From: Lacrimispora sinapis
GTDB taxonomy: Bacteria > Bacillota > Clostridia > Lachnospirales > Lachnospiraceae
Assembly: GCF_043633585.1 (NCBI RefSeq)
Contig: NZ_CP141832.1
Coordinates: 682,001 to 746,000, forward strand
Direction: 5' to 3'
DNA length: 64,000 bases
Shown here piece after piece: positions 16,125 through 25,295 of this stretch (its first letter is position 1; the number at the start of each line of letters is the position of its first letter). Under the pieces are notes generated by a model, which ran no database searches, was not told where the DNA came from, and saw nothing but the letters and a program-made list of their open reading frames with translations. The position numbers were made by a program, and so were the translations under genes.

Positions 16125-17153
16125 TTATACCAACTCAGCGATCTCGTAAAGGAGACGTTCGGAATCCTCCCATCCAAGACACGGGTCTGTAATGGATTTT
16201 CCGTAACAGCCTTCTCCTACCTTCTGAGCGCCGGGTTCGATGTAGCTTTCGATCATCAGACCCTTTACCAGAGCTTGGATTTCCGCGGAGTGTCTGCGGC
16301 TGTGAAGGACTTCCTTGGAAATCCGGATCTGCTCCATATACTTTTTATTGGAATTGGAATGGTTTGCGTCCACGATGCAGGCCGGGTTTTCTAAATTTCT
16401 TCGGCTGTACATCTCATGAAGCAGGAACAAGTCTTCAAAGTGATAGTTAGGAATGCACTGGCCGTGCTTGTTGACCGCACCTCTTAAAATGGTATGGGCA
16501 AGGGGGTTGCCGTCGCTTTTCACTTCAAAGCCCCGGTAGGTAAAATCATGGGCCTGCTGGGCAGCCACCACCGAGTTCAGCATGACGGATAAATCTCCGC
16601 TGGTGGGATTCTTCATCCCCACGGCAACGTCACATGCGCTGGAGGTCAGGCGGTGCTGCTGGTTTTCCACAGAGCGGGCGCCGATGGCAATGTAGGACAT
16701 AATATCATCAAGGTATCCCAAGTTTTCCGGATAGAGCATCTCATCAGCGGTGGACAGTCCGGTATCTGTAAACACCTTCATATGCATCTTCCGAATGGCC
16801 ATAAGGCCTTCGTGCATGTCCGGTTTTTTCTCCGGATCGGGCTGGTGCAGCATGCCCTTGTAGCCTTCGCCGGTGGTTCTTGGCTTATTGGTATAGATTC
16901 TGGGAATCAGAATAAGACGGTCTTTTGTCTTTTCCTGTACTTTCACAAGCCGGTTTACATAATCACATACAGACTCCTCATTGTCGGCGGAACAGGGTCC
17001 AATAATAACAAGGAATTTGTCGCTTGTCCCGGTGAGTACGTCGCTGATGGCTTGATCCCGCTGCTGTTTTAGGGTTTTAAATTCGGTCGAAAGCGGAAAT
17101 TGTTCTTTGATTTCTTCCGGACTTGGCAGATTGCTTACATATTGAAATCCCAT
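16125..17153 (-). CDS. 3-deoxy-7-phosphoheptulonate synthase, AroG class
   Basis: 342-residue type I-alpha DAHP synthase, the first enzyme of the shikimate pathway (phosphoenolpyruvate plus erythrose 4-phosphate). Landmarks are VIIGPCSAD, the PRIYTNKPRTTGEGYKG substrate segment, GARSVENQQHR and the metal-site DANHSNSNKKY. Length is typical for the class of E. coli AroF/G/H. Which aromatic amino acid inhibits it cannot be told. AGGAGGA lies about 5 nt before the ATG. It is a single-gene unit that converges with uppP. Confidence 0.95.
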   Translation of the reverse strand: MGFQYVSNLPSPEEIKEQFPLSTEFKTLKQQRDQAISDVLTGTSDKFLVIIGPCSADNEESVCDYVNRLVKVQEKTKDRLILIPRIYTNKPRTTGEGYKGMLHQPDPEKKPDMHEGLMAIRKMHMKVFTDTGLSTADEMLYPENLGYLDDIMSYIAIGARSVENQQHRLTSSACDVAVGMKNPTSGDLSVMLNSVVAAQQAHDFTYRGFEVKSDGNPLAHTILRGAVNKHGQCIPNYHFEDLFLLHEMYSRRNLENPACIVDANHSNSNKKYMEQIRISKEVLHSRRHSAEIQALVKGLMIESYIEPGAQKVGEGCYGKSITDPCLGWEDSERLLYEIAELV

Positions 17154-17327
17154 AGTATCCTCCTGTGCATGTGGCTATTCTGTATTTTTGCAGTTGATTA
17201 TATAACAGATTCGTATAAAAATCCAGTGCAGGTTTGAATTTTGTCAATGTGTTGCAGATCAGTGTTTATTTTTAGGATAGAATGGTGTATGATGATTAAT
17301 AATGATAACAGGAAAGGTGTTGAAACA

Positions 17328-17615
17328 ATGGTAAAATACTGGAGCTGGGGAGGACGCTATATCGGGGTAAGGCAGAAAGATTACCTGGTGGCCTGCGATG
17401 GAACCGTTCTCGGAAAATTTTACGGAACTGAACTTTACAACCAGAATGGAGATTACATAGGAGAGCTGGGAAGAAATAACAGGCTCATTAAGAACTTAAC
17501 CAAAGACAACAACCGCCGTCCGTCTTTTAGCGGTTATGTAAAAGGTACGGTGACAGCCCCTTTGAAGGACTGTGCCCCTTATTCAATGATTCCGGGATTT
17601 ATGGATTTTTCCTGA
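17328..17615 (+). CDS. Small beta-rich protein of unknown function
   Basis: 95 residues starting MVKYWSWGGRYIG, with AGGAAAGGTG upstream. The first half has two related short strand-turn units (VACDGTVLGKFYG and LYNQNGDYIGELG), the kind of pattern seen in the 4-fold beta-flower family; that match is tentative. There is no signal peptide, membrane segment or catalytic motif. It lies 45 nt before citX with no terminator visible, so it may be on the citX transcript without a known role in citrate metabolism. Confidence 0.55.
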   Translation: MVKYWSWGGRYIGVRQKDYLVACDGTVLGKFYGTELYNQNGDYIGELGRNNRLIKNLTKDNNRRPSFSGYVKGTVTAPLKDCAPYSMIPGFMDFS

Positions 17616-17660
17616 CCATATTGTCCTGGTTTTTTACTGGAAATACAAAAGGAGAAATGC

Positions 17661-18203
17661 ATGATGAAAGAACTTGTCACTTTGGAAGAAATGCTTCGCT
17701 TCCGTGAAGAAAAAGTGCGGTTACAGGATGAACTTCACAACAGACACAAAGGCTCTGTGATCGTGGCCCTGGGAATGAACATACCCGGTCCCATAAAGTA
17801 TTCTCCGGAGATCCTTAAAGCCTTTGCGGCAGGAACAAAAGCAGTGGCCGGATCATTAAATAACCATGGAATCGAAGTGGCAGATGAGATGGAAGTCACC
17901 CAAAAAGAAGGCTGTCTAAAGATCCTTGCGGTACAGCATGAAGATCCTCTCTTTATAAAAAAAATCATGGTCAACATAGAAGAAAGCCATCCATTAGGAA
18001 GGCTTTATGATATTGATGTCTATGATAAGGAAGGAAAAGGAATCAGCAGAGAAGCATTTGGCGCACCGGTACGCATTTGTCTTCTCTGCGGACAGGATGC
18101 TAAGGTGTGCGGCCGCAACCGAAGCCACACCGTGGAAGAATTATATAAACGTGTTGAGGATATAATAAGGGCGTGGATGAAGGAAACACACGAAACCTTA
18201 TAA
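17661..18203 (+). CDS. citX: CitX: apo-citrate lyase phosphoribosyl-dephospho-CoA transferase
   Basis: 180 residues. CitX transfers the triphosphoribosyl-dephospho-CoA prosthetic group made by CitG to the serine of the acyl carrier subunit CitD. Family landmarks are GRLYDIDVYD in the middle, the following R and the Cys-rich end (RICLLCGQDAKVCGRNRSH). AAGGAG lies 6 nt before the ATG. It is separated from citD by 165 nt that may hold another promoter. In other bacteria citX can be fused to citG; here they are separate genes flanking the lyase subunits. Confidence 0.9.
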   Translation: MMKELVTLEEMLRFREEKVRLQDELHNRHKGSVIVALGMNIPGPIKYSPEILKAFAAGTKAVAGSLNNHGIEVADEMEVTQKEGCLKILAVQHEDPLFIKKIMVNIEESHPLGRLYDIDVYDKEGKGISREAFGAPVRICLLCGQDAKVCGRNRSHTVEELYKRVEDIIRAWMKETHETL

Positions 18204-18368
18204 TATTGAAAATCAAGATTTCATGGCGGTAAAACCAATGCTTTCGGTAAAAAAATACCGGGTTACCCGCAAGTCCTGTCTTAACAAATTTTAAGGTTCC
18301 TTTTTCCCCTGATTAAGATTCCAGATTTAAAATAAAATCATACGAAAAAAAGGGAGGCTTTAAGCAAA

Positions 18369-18668
18369 ATGGAGATTAAAAGACCAGCTGTAGCCGGCAC
18401 GTTAGAGTCCAGCGATTGTCAGGTGACCGTAGAGCCGGGAGATGGTAAGATCGAATTTGCGTTGGAAAGCGCAGTAATAAACCAGTACGGGAACCAGATC
18501 CGTAAGGTAGTTATGGAGACTCTTAACAATTTAGGCATCAATAACATCAAGATTGCAATTGTTGACAAAGGAGCCCTGGATTGCACCATTAAGGCGCGTG
18601 TGGAAGGTGCAATAAGCCGTTCCACAGACCATTTTGAAAATAATCTTTGGGGAGGCGCAGGAAAGTAA
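18369..18668 (+). CDS. citD: Citrate lyase gamma subunit (acyl carrier protein)
   Basis: 99-residue acyl carrier subunit of citrate lyase. Ser14, in AGTLESSDC, is the expected attachment point for the dephospho-CoA-derived prosthetic group. Its stop codon overlaps the citE start by one base, which shows tight coupling. The upstream gap (18204-18368) carries no gene; it has AT-rich stretches but no promoter I would call with confidence. Confidence 0.94.
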   Translation: MEIKRPAVAGTLESSDCQVTVEPGDGKIEFALESAVINQYGNQIRKVVMETLNNLGINNIKIAIVDKGALDCTIKARVEGAISRSTDHFENNLWGGAGK

Positions 18669-19567
18669 TGAATCCAAATAAGAAACGGCTTAGAAGAACC
18701 ATGATGTTTTTGAATGCCCAGAAACCAAGCCTGATAAAAGATCCTTATATTTATAATCCGGATTCTATCATGCTGGATTTAGAGGATGCAGTAGCAGAAA
18801 ATCAGAAAGACGTAGCAAGATTTTCTCTTTACCATGCATTAAAGGAAATTGATTACAGAGGCTGCGAACGCGTGGTTCGTATCAATGGACTGGATACCGA
18901 GTACTGGAAAGAAGACATCCGCTGTGCAGTAGCAGGCGGCTGTGATGCCATCCGTATTCCAAAAACAGAAAGACCGGAAGAAGTTCTTGCAGTAGAGAAA
19001 GAGATTATCGCTGCAGAAAAGGAATTTGATATTCCGGAAGGCAGAACTCTGATTATGGCAGCGATTGAATCTGCAAGAGGAGTTATGAAGGCTCTTGACG
19101 TCTGTGAAGCCTCCGAACGACTTTTTGGTATTGCATTATCCGGCGGAGACTATACCAAAGACTTACAGACCCATATCACCGGAACCGGTGTGGAATTAAT
19201 GGGAGCAAGACAGAACATGATCATTGCAGCAAGAGCGGCAAAGGTACAGTGTTTTGATACGGTATTTACCAATCTTGATGATATGGAAGGATTCCGTAAG
19301 GAAGTAGAAACCATTCATTTGATGGGCTTTGACGGTAAATCCATTATAAATCCACGTCAGATTCCGATTGTTCATGAGATATTTACACCAACGCAGAAAG
19401 ATATTATCTTTGCTGAAAAAGTCGTTAAAGAAATCGACGACAAGAAGAAAAAAGGAATTGGTGTATTTACCGTAGACGGAAAGATGATCGACATTGCTTT
19501 CTATGACGGAGCGAAGAGAACCATAGAGCTGGCTAAGGCCTCCGGTGTGTATAAAGGAGATTTATAA
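18668..19567 (+). CDS. citE: Citrate lyase beta subunit (citryl-ACP lyase)
   Basis: 299 residues, HpcH/HpaI aldolase-type barrel, which cleaves citryl-ACP to acetyl-ACP and oxaloacetate. Landmarks are MLDLEDAV near the N-terminus, RINGLDTEYW and the Mg-site region around IESARGV and ALSGGDY. ATG 18668 overlaps the citD stop (TAATG); seven further in-frame residues upstream are discarded for that reason. The stop is one base before the citF ATG. Confidence 0.95.
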   Translation: MNPNKKRLRRTMMFLNAQKPSLIKDPYIYNPDSIMLDLEDAVAENQKDVARFSLYHALKEIDYRGCERVVRINGLDTEYWKEDIRCAVAGGCDAIRIPKTERPEEVLAVEKEIIAAEKEFDIPEGRTLIMAAIESARGVMKALDVCEASERLFGIALSGGDYTKDLQTHITGTGVELMGARQNMIIAARAAKVQCFDTVFTNLDDMEGFRKEVETIHLMGFDGKSIINPRQIPIVHEIFTPTQKDIIFAEKVVKEIDDKKKKGIGVFTVDGKMIDIAFYDGAKRTIELAKASGVYKGDL

Positions 19568-19568
19568 G

Positions 19569-21131
19569 ATGATTAATGCAGTAGGGAGAGAAATTCCGGA
19601 AGAAATCTTAAAACAGACAGGGAAACAACCATTTATGGGTGTCCATCACTTTGATGGATATGAATATAAAAAGGACGGCCCAGTGACGAAGTGTGTGATC
19701 AATTCCGAAGGCAGCAAGCTGGTGGAAAGCATTCACGATGTACTGGTAAAATGCGGAATTAAAGACGGTATGACCCTGGGATTCCATCATCACTTCAGAG
19801 AAGGTGATTACGTTGTAAACATGGTTATGGAAGAAATCCATAAGATGGGCATTAAGGATATCACCATCTGTGCAAGTTCCCTTGGAAAAGCGCATGACAA
19901 GCTTGTTGATATGATCGAAGATGGCACCATTGTAGGAATCCAGTCTTCCGGTGTAAGAGGTAAGATCGGACAGGCAATTTCCGAAGGAAAGTTAAAAGGA
20001 CTTGCAATCATGCGTTCTCATGGCGGAAGAGTCCGTGCCATTGAATCAGGAGAAGTGAGAATTGATATTGCTTTCATCGGTGCTCCTACCTGTGATGATT
20101 ATGGCAACTGCCGCGGAATCGGCGGAAAATCTGACTGTGGTGTGCTTTCTTACTCCATGGTCGATGCAGATTATGCAGATAAAGTTGTTGCAATTACCGA
20201 TTGTCTGGTTCCATTTCCTAACTTCCCGGCTCATATTTCCATGACAAAAGTGGATTATGTGGTGGTTGTTGACGAAATTGGTAACCCGGATAAGATCGCA
20301 ACCGGAGCTGCAAAGCCAACCAGCGATATGCGTAAGCTTATGATGGCGGATTATTGTACCCAGTTCGTAGTGAATACCCCTTATTTTAAAGATGGATTTT
20401 CCTACCAGACAGGAGTAGGCGGTGCTTCCATCGCATCTACCATTTCACTTGCAAAGATCATGAAGGAAAGAAATATCCGTATGCGTTTCGGCGTGGGCGG
20501 ACTGACAAAGCCGATGTGTGATCTTCTGGAAAATGGACAGGTTGATGCCCTTCTGGATACACAGGACTTTGACTTAAATGCAGTAGAGTCTGTCATCAAT
20601 CCAAGACATTTCCGTATCAGTGCGGGAGAATATGCAGATCCATTTAACAAAGGGGCTGTTGTAAATAAATTGGATTTCGTAATTCTGGCTGCACTGGAAG
20701 TCGATGTGAAATTCAACTGTAACGTAGTAGTAGGGTCTGATGGAGTGATCACCGGAGCACAGGGAGGACATCCTGATACAGCAGCAGGTGCAAAATGTAC
20801 CATCGTTATTTCCCCGCTTCTTCAGGGAAGAATTCCTGCCATCTGTACTGACGTGACTACTGTTACCACTCCTGGTGAATCCGTTGACGTAGTAATTACA
20901 GATTACGGTATTGCCATCAATCCTTTGAGACAGGATCTGATTGAAGCTATGAAGGATGTAGACCTGCCCTTTAAGACGATTGAGGAGTTAAGAGATATTG
21001 CTTATTCCATCGTAGGAGAGCCGGAACGCGTACAGTTTGAGGATAAGATTGTTGGTATCATCGAAAGCCGTGACGGAACGGTTATGGACGTTGTACGCCA
21101 GATTAAGAAGTTTGAATTCTCAGGAGAATAA
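19569..21131 (+). CDS. citF: Citrate lyase alpha subunit (citrate-ACP transferase)
   Basis: 520 residues, CoA-transferase fold, which exchanges acetyl for citrate on the carrier protein. Family landmarks include the N-terminal EIPEEILKQTG, GVHHFDGY, HHHFREGDYV and a central GGKSDCGVLSYSM. ATG 19569 follows AAAGGAG in the citE end; an in-frame ATG at 19545 lies inside citE. citG follows after 3 nt. Complete subunits alpha, beta and gamma are thus present in the order D-E-F. Confidence 0.95.
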   Translation: MINAVGREIPEEILKQTGKQPFMGVHHFDGYEYKKDGPVTKCVINSEGSKLVESIHDVLVKCGIKDGMTLGFHHHFREGDYVVNMVMEEIHKMGIKDITICASSLGKAHDKLVDMIEDGTIVGIQSSGVRGKIGQAISEGKLKGLAIMRSHGGRVRAIESGEVRIDIAFIGAPTCDDYGNCRGIGGKSDCGVLSYSMVDADYADKVVAITDCLVPFPNFPAHISMTKVDYVVVVDEIGNPDKIATGAAKPTSDMRKLMMADYCTQFVVNTPYFKDGFSYQTGVGGASIASTISLAKIMKERNIRMRFGVGGLTKPMCDLLENGQVDALLDTQDFDLNAVESVINPRHFRISAGEYADPFNKGAVVNKLDFVILAALEVDVKFNCNVVVGSDGVITGAQGGHPDTAAGAKCTIVISPLLQGRIPAICTDVTTVTTPGESVDVVITDYGIAINPLRQDLIEAMKDVDLPFKTIEELRDIAYSIVGEPERVQFEDKIVGIIESRDGTVMDVVRQIKKFEFSGE

Positions 21132-21134
21132 AAT

Positions 21135-22046
21135 ATGCAGTTCAGTTCTGGAATAGCTCAGGAAAGAGTGGATGAGAATGCTGCAAAGATAGGCGATCTG
21201 GCTTACTGGGCTATGTTGGAGGAGGTTTATACCTCCCCCAAGCCTGGACTGGTTGATTTATATTCCAATGGCGCTCATAAGGACATGGATGTATCCACAT
21301 TTGAGCGGAGTGCGGCCGCTCTCAAACCGTATTTTACCTTGATGGCATTGGAGGGCATAAAGAATTCCAAAGAGCCTGAGACTGTTTTTGCCAATATCAG
21401 GAAGCTGGGACTTGATGCAGAAAAGGCCATGTATGGAGCCACTGCCGGTGTGAATACTCACAAGGGACTTATCTTTAATATGGGAATACTCAGTGCGGCT
21501 GTGGGGGCATGCATTGGAGAAGATAAGATGGTGACCATAGAATGTCTGATGGAAATGGAACAGGCTATGGTACGGAAGACCTTATTAAAAGAAGTCAGTG
21601 AGATGCGTGATTTCACCAGCAACGGCGAAAAAAATCTTCAGGAATACGGTACAATGGGTGCCAGAGGAGAAGCTATAAGCGGTTATCGTTCCGTATGCAG
21701 TATTTCCCTCCCGGTTATGTCAGAGGGGCTGAAAAATGGCAGGGAATGGAACCGGATTAAATTAGAAACCTTGTTTGCGCTTATGAGCCAGGTTGATGAT
21801 TCCAATATTATAGCGAGACATGACCCCGGCATTTTAAAGGAAGTCCAGGTAACGGCCGAAGCATTTTTAAAAGCCGGTGGTGCGTACCGGGATGATGCCA
21901 TTTCCATATTGGAACAGATGGACGGGGATTTTATAAATAAAAATATCAGTGCAGGAGGGTGTGCAGACCTTTTGGCTGTGACCATATTTCTGGCGGGGCT
22001 TGTGTGGAAGTCAAAGATTCCTGGGCTATCACAGAACAATCCATGA
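21135..22046 (+). CDS. citG: Triphosphoribosyl-dephospho-CoA synthase
   Basis: 303 residues. CitG condenses ATP and dephospho-CoA to the precursor of the citrate-lyase prosthetic group. The signature VYTSPKPGLVDLYSNGAHKDM is at residues about 34-55, with GVNTHKG in the middle. Three bases separate it from citF. No citC (acetate:citrate-lyase ligase, needed to activate the enzyme) is in the window; it must be elsewhere or replaced. A 9-bp repeat downstream (near 22109-22145) could end the transcript but lacks a good T tail. Confidence 0.92.
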   Translation: MQFSSGIAQERVDENAAKIGDLAYWAMLEEVYTSPKPGLVDLYSNGAHKDMDVSTFERSAAALKPYFTLMALEGIKNSKEPETVFANIRKLGLDAEKAMYGATAGVNTHKGLIFNMGILSAAVGACIGEDKMVTIECLMEMEQAMVRKTLLKEVSEMRDFTSNGEKNLQEYGTMGARGEAISGYRSVCSISLPVMSEGLKNGREWNRIKLETLFALMSQVDDSNIIARHDPGILKEVQVTAEAFLKAGGAYRDDAISILEQMDGDFINKNISAGGCADLLAVTIFLAGLVWKSKIPGLSQNNP

Positions 22047-22114
22047 GAATGAGAAACGTTTTGCTTTAGAAACAATGCTGAGAAATTGAAAGAATAGAAT
22101 AAAAGGACAGAGGT

Positions 22115-22801
22115 CTATGGGACAAACCGGTATCCTAGACCTCTGACTGTTACAATATGGACCGGCTTCTGCCGGTTTTTTTCGATTTTACTGCGCAGAC
22201 GGTTGATATATACCATAATAGCGTTATCATCTATGGCGATGCTGTTACCCCATACATGTTCGTAAATCATATCTTTTGTAAAGACCTGATTGGGCCGTTT
22301 CATAAATAACAGCATCAGACTGCTTTCTTTGGAAGAAAAGATGATCTCTTCTCCGTTCTTATAAAAGCGCATGGTCGAGGTGTTATAAGTGAAGGGACCG
22401 CATTCTATCAGTTCGGAAGTGTCAAGTACCTGACTTTTATTCCGCCGGATCAGGGCTTTGACTTTAGCGCCAAGCACCAGAGGGCGGAACGGTTTTGTTA
22501 CATAATCATCAGCTCCAAGAGACAGACCATATAGGGAATCGTAATCTTCATTTCTCCCGCTGACGATCATGACGGGAGTCTGGTCGCCCTGGCTTCGGAT
22601 TCGCTTGATTACTTCAAAGCCCTCCATGTCCCCCAGCATAACATCCATAAGGATGATGTCGAAGGAATGATTTTTCAGTAGATTTAGTGCTGCAAGGCCG
22701 CTGTCTGCGACAGTGGTTTCCAGATCATTGCTGTGCATGACTTTTTCTAACAACTTATAAACAGCCGGATCATCATCCACAATTAATACTTTATCAGACA
22801 T
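22115..22801 (-). CDS. OmpR-family response regulator
   Basis: 228 residues: receiver domain (about 1-115) with acidic pocket Asp9-Asp10, phosphorylation site Asp53 (ILMDVM) and TKP lysine, then a winged-helix DNA-binding domain ending with RGLGYRFVP. ATG 22801 has GGGAGAA upstream; a TTG 12 nt earlier is inside that site. It is divergent from the sensor kinase at 22885, with an 83-nt shared gap, and probably its partner. Citrate systems usually use CitA/CitB (DcuS-type) pairs, so an OmpR-type regulator here is atypical. Control of the cit genes is inferred from position. Confidence 0.9.
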   Translation of the reverse strand: MSDKVLIVDDDPAVYKLLEKVMHSNDLETTVADSGLAALNLLKNHSFDIILMDVMLGDMEGFEVIKRIRSQGDQTPVMIVSGRNEDYDSLYGLSLGADDYVTKPFRPLVLGAKVKALIRRNKSQVLDTSELIECGPFTYNTSTMRFYKNGEEIIFSSKESSLMLLFMKRPNQVFTKDMIYEHVWGNSIAIDDNAIMVYINRLRSKIEKNRQKPVHIVTVRGLGYRFVP

Positions 22802-22884
22802 AGCTTCTCCCAAAATTAAAATTTTTGTAGAAATTTATCGAATTTGCTCTTAAAATATTATAATATTAACCTGGAGACAAGTCA

Positions 22885-25092
22885 ATGAGGAAAAGACAAA
22901 CTAAGGGGATATTCATGAACATTTTAATGGAAATCAAGAAATACAAGGCTTTATTCATGTCATTAGTGATGGCAATCGTGTTAATTGTATTTTCCTGTCT
23001 TGTGTTCAGCATATGGAAAGAATACAAAGAAGCAATCATAAATAATCAAAAAAAACAGATGCTTTTAACTGCTCAGACCATGGGAGATAACTTAAAAGCG
23101 TTTATTGAGGGATATGAGGAAGATATTAATTCCCTGTGCGCTATGGAAGATGAGAATTATAAACAGACGGGAGAGAAGAATTGGAATGTACTGACGGAGT
23201 ATGTCAATTATCACACCCGCTATGTTTACGACGCGATCTTAGAGGATAAAGACGGTAAGCTGTTAAAAAGCCTGCATGGATATGGAGTGAAAAAAGTCTA
23301 TTCCATCACCGGTATCAATGATGAGATGAGTTTTCGCCAATGTAAATTAGAAAACGGAGAAATGTATTTGGTGGTGAAGAAAGATCTGCCGGATGGAAAT
23401 TCGGTTTCTATTGTTATCAATACAAAAAGCTATTACGATTCTCTTGTTTCCAATATCCGGCTGGGGACCAACGGATATGTGATTATAAAGGATTCCAATG
23501 GTATTATTCTCGTGCACCCTCAAAAAAGCCAGTGGGGAATCAGCGTTATTTCCGGAAGGGAAGTCATGTTTCCGGATGCTGATCTGACCAGCCTTGAACA
23601 GATGATTGCAAGGCAGAAGAGGGGCGAAACAGGTGTTGCGGAATATTATTCCTACTGGTGGGCAGACCCGGGCGTACCGGAAGTGAAAAAAATAAGCGCA
23701 TATTCTCCGGCGTATATCGGCCGCGGTTTTTTGATCGTAAGCGCAATGATCGATTACAATGATATTTATATTCCGGTGGCTGCAGGTTTTTTTAAAATAG
23801 GTCTGGTTTCTTTGGGAATCATAGCGGTGGTGCTTGGAATGCATATTTATATAGGAACTTTATGGCTCCAGAAAAGAAAAGACCGGGAAGAAATCGCCTA
23901 CCTGCTGGAACTGAACAAGATTCTGGAAGAGATGCATCAGAGCGAAGAAACCATTGCACATCAGCAGAGGCTGCAGATCATGGGTACCATGACCGGAGGC
24001 ATCGCCCATGAATTCAACAATCTGCTTACACCGATTATGGGATACTCGGAGCTTTTAATGTTAGAGCTGCCGCAGGAATCCGAAAGCTATGACAATGCCA
24101 TGGAAATTTATGAGGCATCGGCCAAAGCAAAAGAGATCATTCAGCAGATTTCCTCTTTAAGCAGAAAGAATATGGAGACTGCTTATAAATCGGTCAATGC
24201 CGGCAAAGCACTTCGCCGGGCGGTGAAGATGGTCAGTTCCATCTGTCCGGCCAATGTCCGTGTGGAGGAAGAAATCTTTCTTGGAGAAGAGTGCTTTTTA
24301 GGGAATGAGACTCAGATGAATCAGGTCATATTAAATATCTGCGTCAATGCCATTCATGCCATTGGCCATACGGAAGGACGGATCAAGATAAAGGCAAATA
24401 AGGTAAAGCCTTATGAATTAGAAGGATTTAAACAATTCTCTGTGTCAGCGGAATGGAGTTCCTATATCCGTATAGATATTTCGGACAATGGAGAAGGTAT
24501 GAGTGAAGAGGTATTAAAGCAGATATTTGATCCGTTTTTTACCACCAAGAAAAACGGGGAAGGAACTGGTCTTGGCCTGTCTTTGGTAGAACAGATCATC
24601 CATTCCCACAAAGGATATATCTTTGCGGAAAGCAGTGCGGGGGCCGGAAGTGTGTTCCATATCTTTTTGCCTGCCATTGAACTGAAAGAGCAGGAAGTCA
24701 CTCAGAACATGGAATCAAAACATAACGGAGTGTTAAGACTCCTTATTATAGATGACAATCCAAAAGTACTGAAATTGCTGGAAAAAAATTTCAGCAAGCT
24801 TAAAGTAACCGTCTTTTCATGTATGAATTTTGAAGAAGCCAGGAAAACTTTAAAAGAGCAGGAGGTGGAGGCTCTTATCACCGAACAGTATGTGGCAGGA
24901 AAAAGCGGAACTGATTTCTGTATGTCTCTCCAGGGCTCTTACCCGGAGCTGATCCGCATCATCATGGCAGACCGGGTGACAAAAGAGATCGTGGAGGCAA
25001 AGCAGCGCAAGATTATTGATGATTATATTGATAAACCGGTATCTGATTCCGCTATTTTAAAGTCTGTGAAAATATGTATCGAGAGAATTTAG
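22885..25092 (+). CDS. Hybrid sensor histidine kinase with Cache sensor and pseudo-receiver
   Basis: 735 residues. Transmembrane helix at about 28-52, extracellular dCache-like sensor (about 55-295, with GTNGYVIIKDSNGIILVHP), second helix about 300-325, linker coil, then HisKA with His375 (GGIAHEFNNLLTPIMGY), an HATPase_c domain (DNGEGM, GTGLGLS) and a C-terminal receiver-like domain (about 615-735). In that receiver the phosphoacceptor position is Glu667 (ALITEQY) rather than Asp, although the acidic pair IDDN and the DKP lysine remain. An alternative start at ATG 22915, after AAGGGGA, would shorten it by 10 residues. Likely senses a small carboxylate or related ligand outside the cell; position suggests citrate control. 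Confidence 0.88.
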   Translation: MRKRQTKGIFMNILMEIKKYKALFMSLVMAIVLIVFSCLVFSIWKEYKEAIINNQKKQMLLTAQTMGDNLKAFIEGYEEDINSLCAMEDENYKQTGEKNWNVLTEYVNYHTRYVYDAILEDKDGKLLKSLHGYGVKKVYSITGINDEMSFRQCKLENGEMYLVVKKDLPDGNSVSIVINTKSYYDSLVSNIRLGTNGYVIIKDSNGIILVHPQKSQWGISVISGREVMFPDADLTSLEQMIARQKRGETGVAEYYSYWWADPGVPEVKKISAYSPAYIGRGFLIVSAMIDYNDIYIPVAAGFFKIGLVSLGIIAVVLGMHIYIGTLWLQKRKDREEIAYLLELNKILEEMHQSEETIAHQQRLQIMGTMTGGIAHEFNNLLTPIMGYSELLMLELPQESESYDNAMEIYEASAKAKEIIQQISSLSRKNMETAYKSVNAGKALRRAVKMVSSICPANVRVEEEIFLGEECFLGNETQMNQVILNICVNAIHAIGHTEGRIKIKANKVKPYELEGFKQFSVSAEWSSYIRIDISDNGEGMSEEVLKQIFDPFFTTKKNGEGTGLGLSLVEQIIHSHKGYIFAESSAGAGSVFHIFLPAIELKEQEVTQNMESKHNGVLRLLIIDDNPKVLKLLEKNFSKLKVTVFSCMNFEEARKTLKEQEVEALITEQYVAGKSGTDFCMSLQGSYPELIRIIMADRVTKEIVEAKQRKIIDDYIDKPVSDSAILKSVKICIERI

Positions 25093-25164
25093 AAGAAATT
25101 TTTAAAATCTAAAGGGAAGCAAGATGCAATAATGCCAAAAATTTAACGGATCAGTTGGTATTTA

Positions 25165-25194
25165 TTGACAAAAACCCCGTGTAGACGGTATATT
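25165..25194 (+). promoter_or_regulatory. Probable promoter of the Ca2+-ATPase gene
   Basis: A perfect TTGACA at 25165-25170 is followed after 18 nt by TATATT at 25189-25194. The gene therefore has its own start signal within the citrate region. Confidence 0.6.
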
Positions 25195-25295
25195 ATAAGA
25201 AGCATGTCATACCGGTATTCTTTTTTTGATCGTAAAAAGAATATGGAGATAAGCTGGATTGGCATTCAATCAAATAATTCCAATGGGAGAAAGAA

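Noticed and set aside
18204..18368. Promoter for citDEFG in the citX-citD gap
   Set aside because: Several AT-rich hexamers exist, but none pair with a -35 box at acceptable spacing.
22109..22145. Inverted repeat AGAGGTCTA...TAGACCTCT as terminator of citG
   Set aside because: The stem is good but lacks a T run on the plus strand and overlaps the stop of the response regulator, so it was not listed as a terminator.
25200..25250. Possible regulatory hairpin between the Ca2+-ATPase promoter and its start
   Set aside because: Only short A/T-rich complementarity around ACCGGT; too weak to call.
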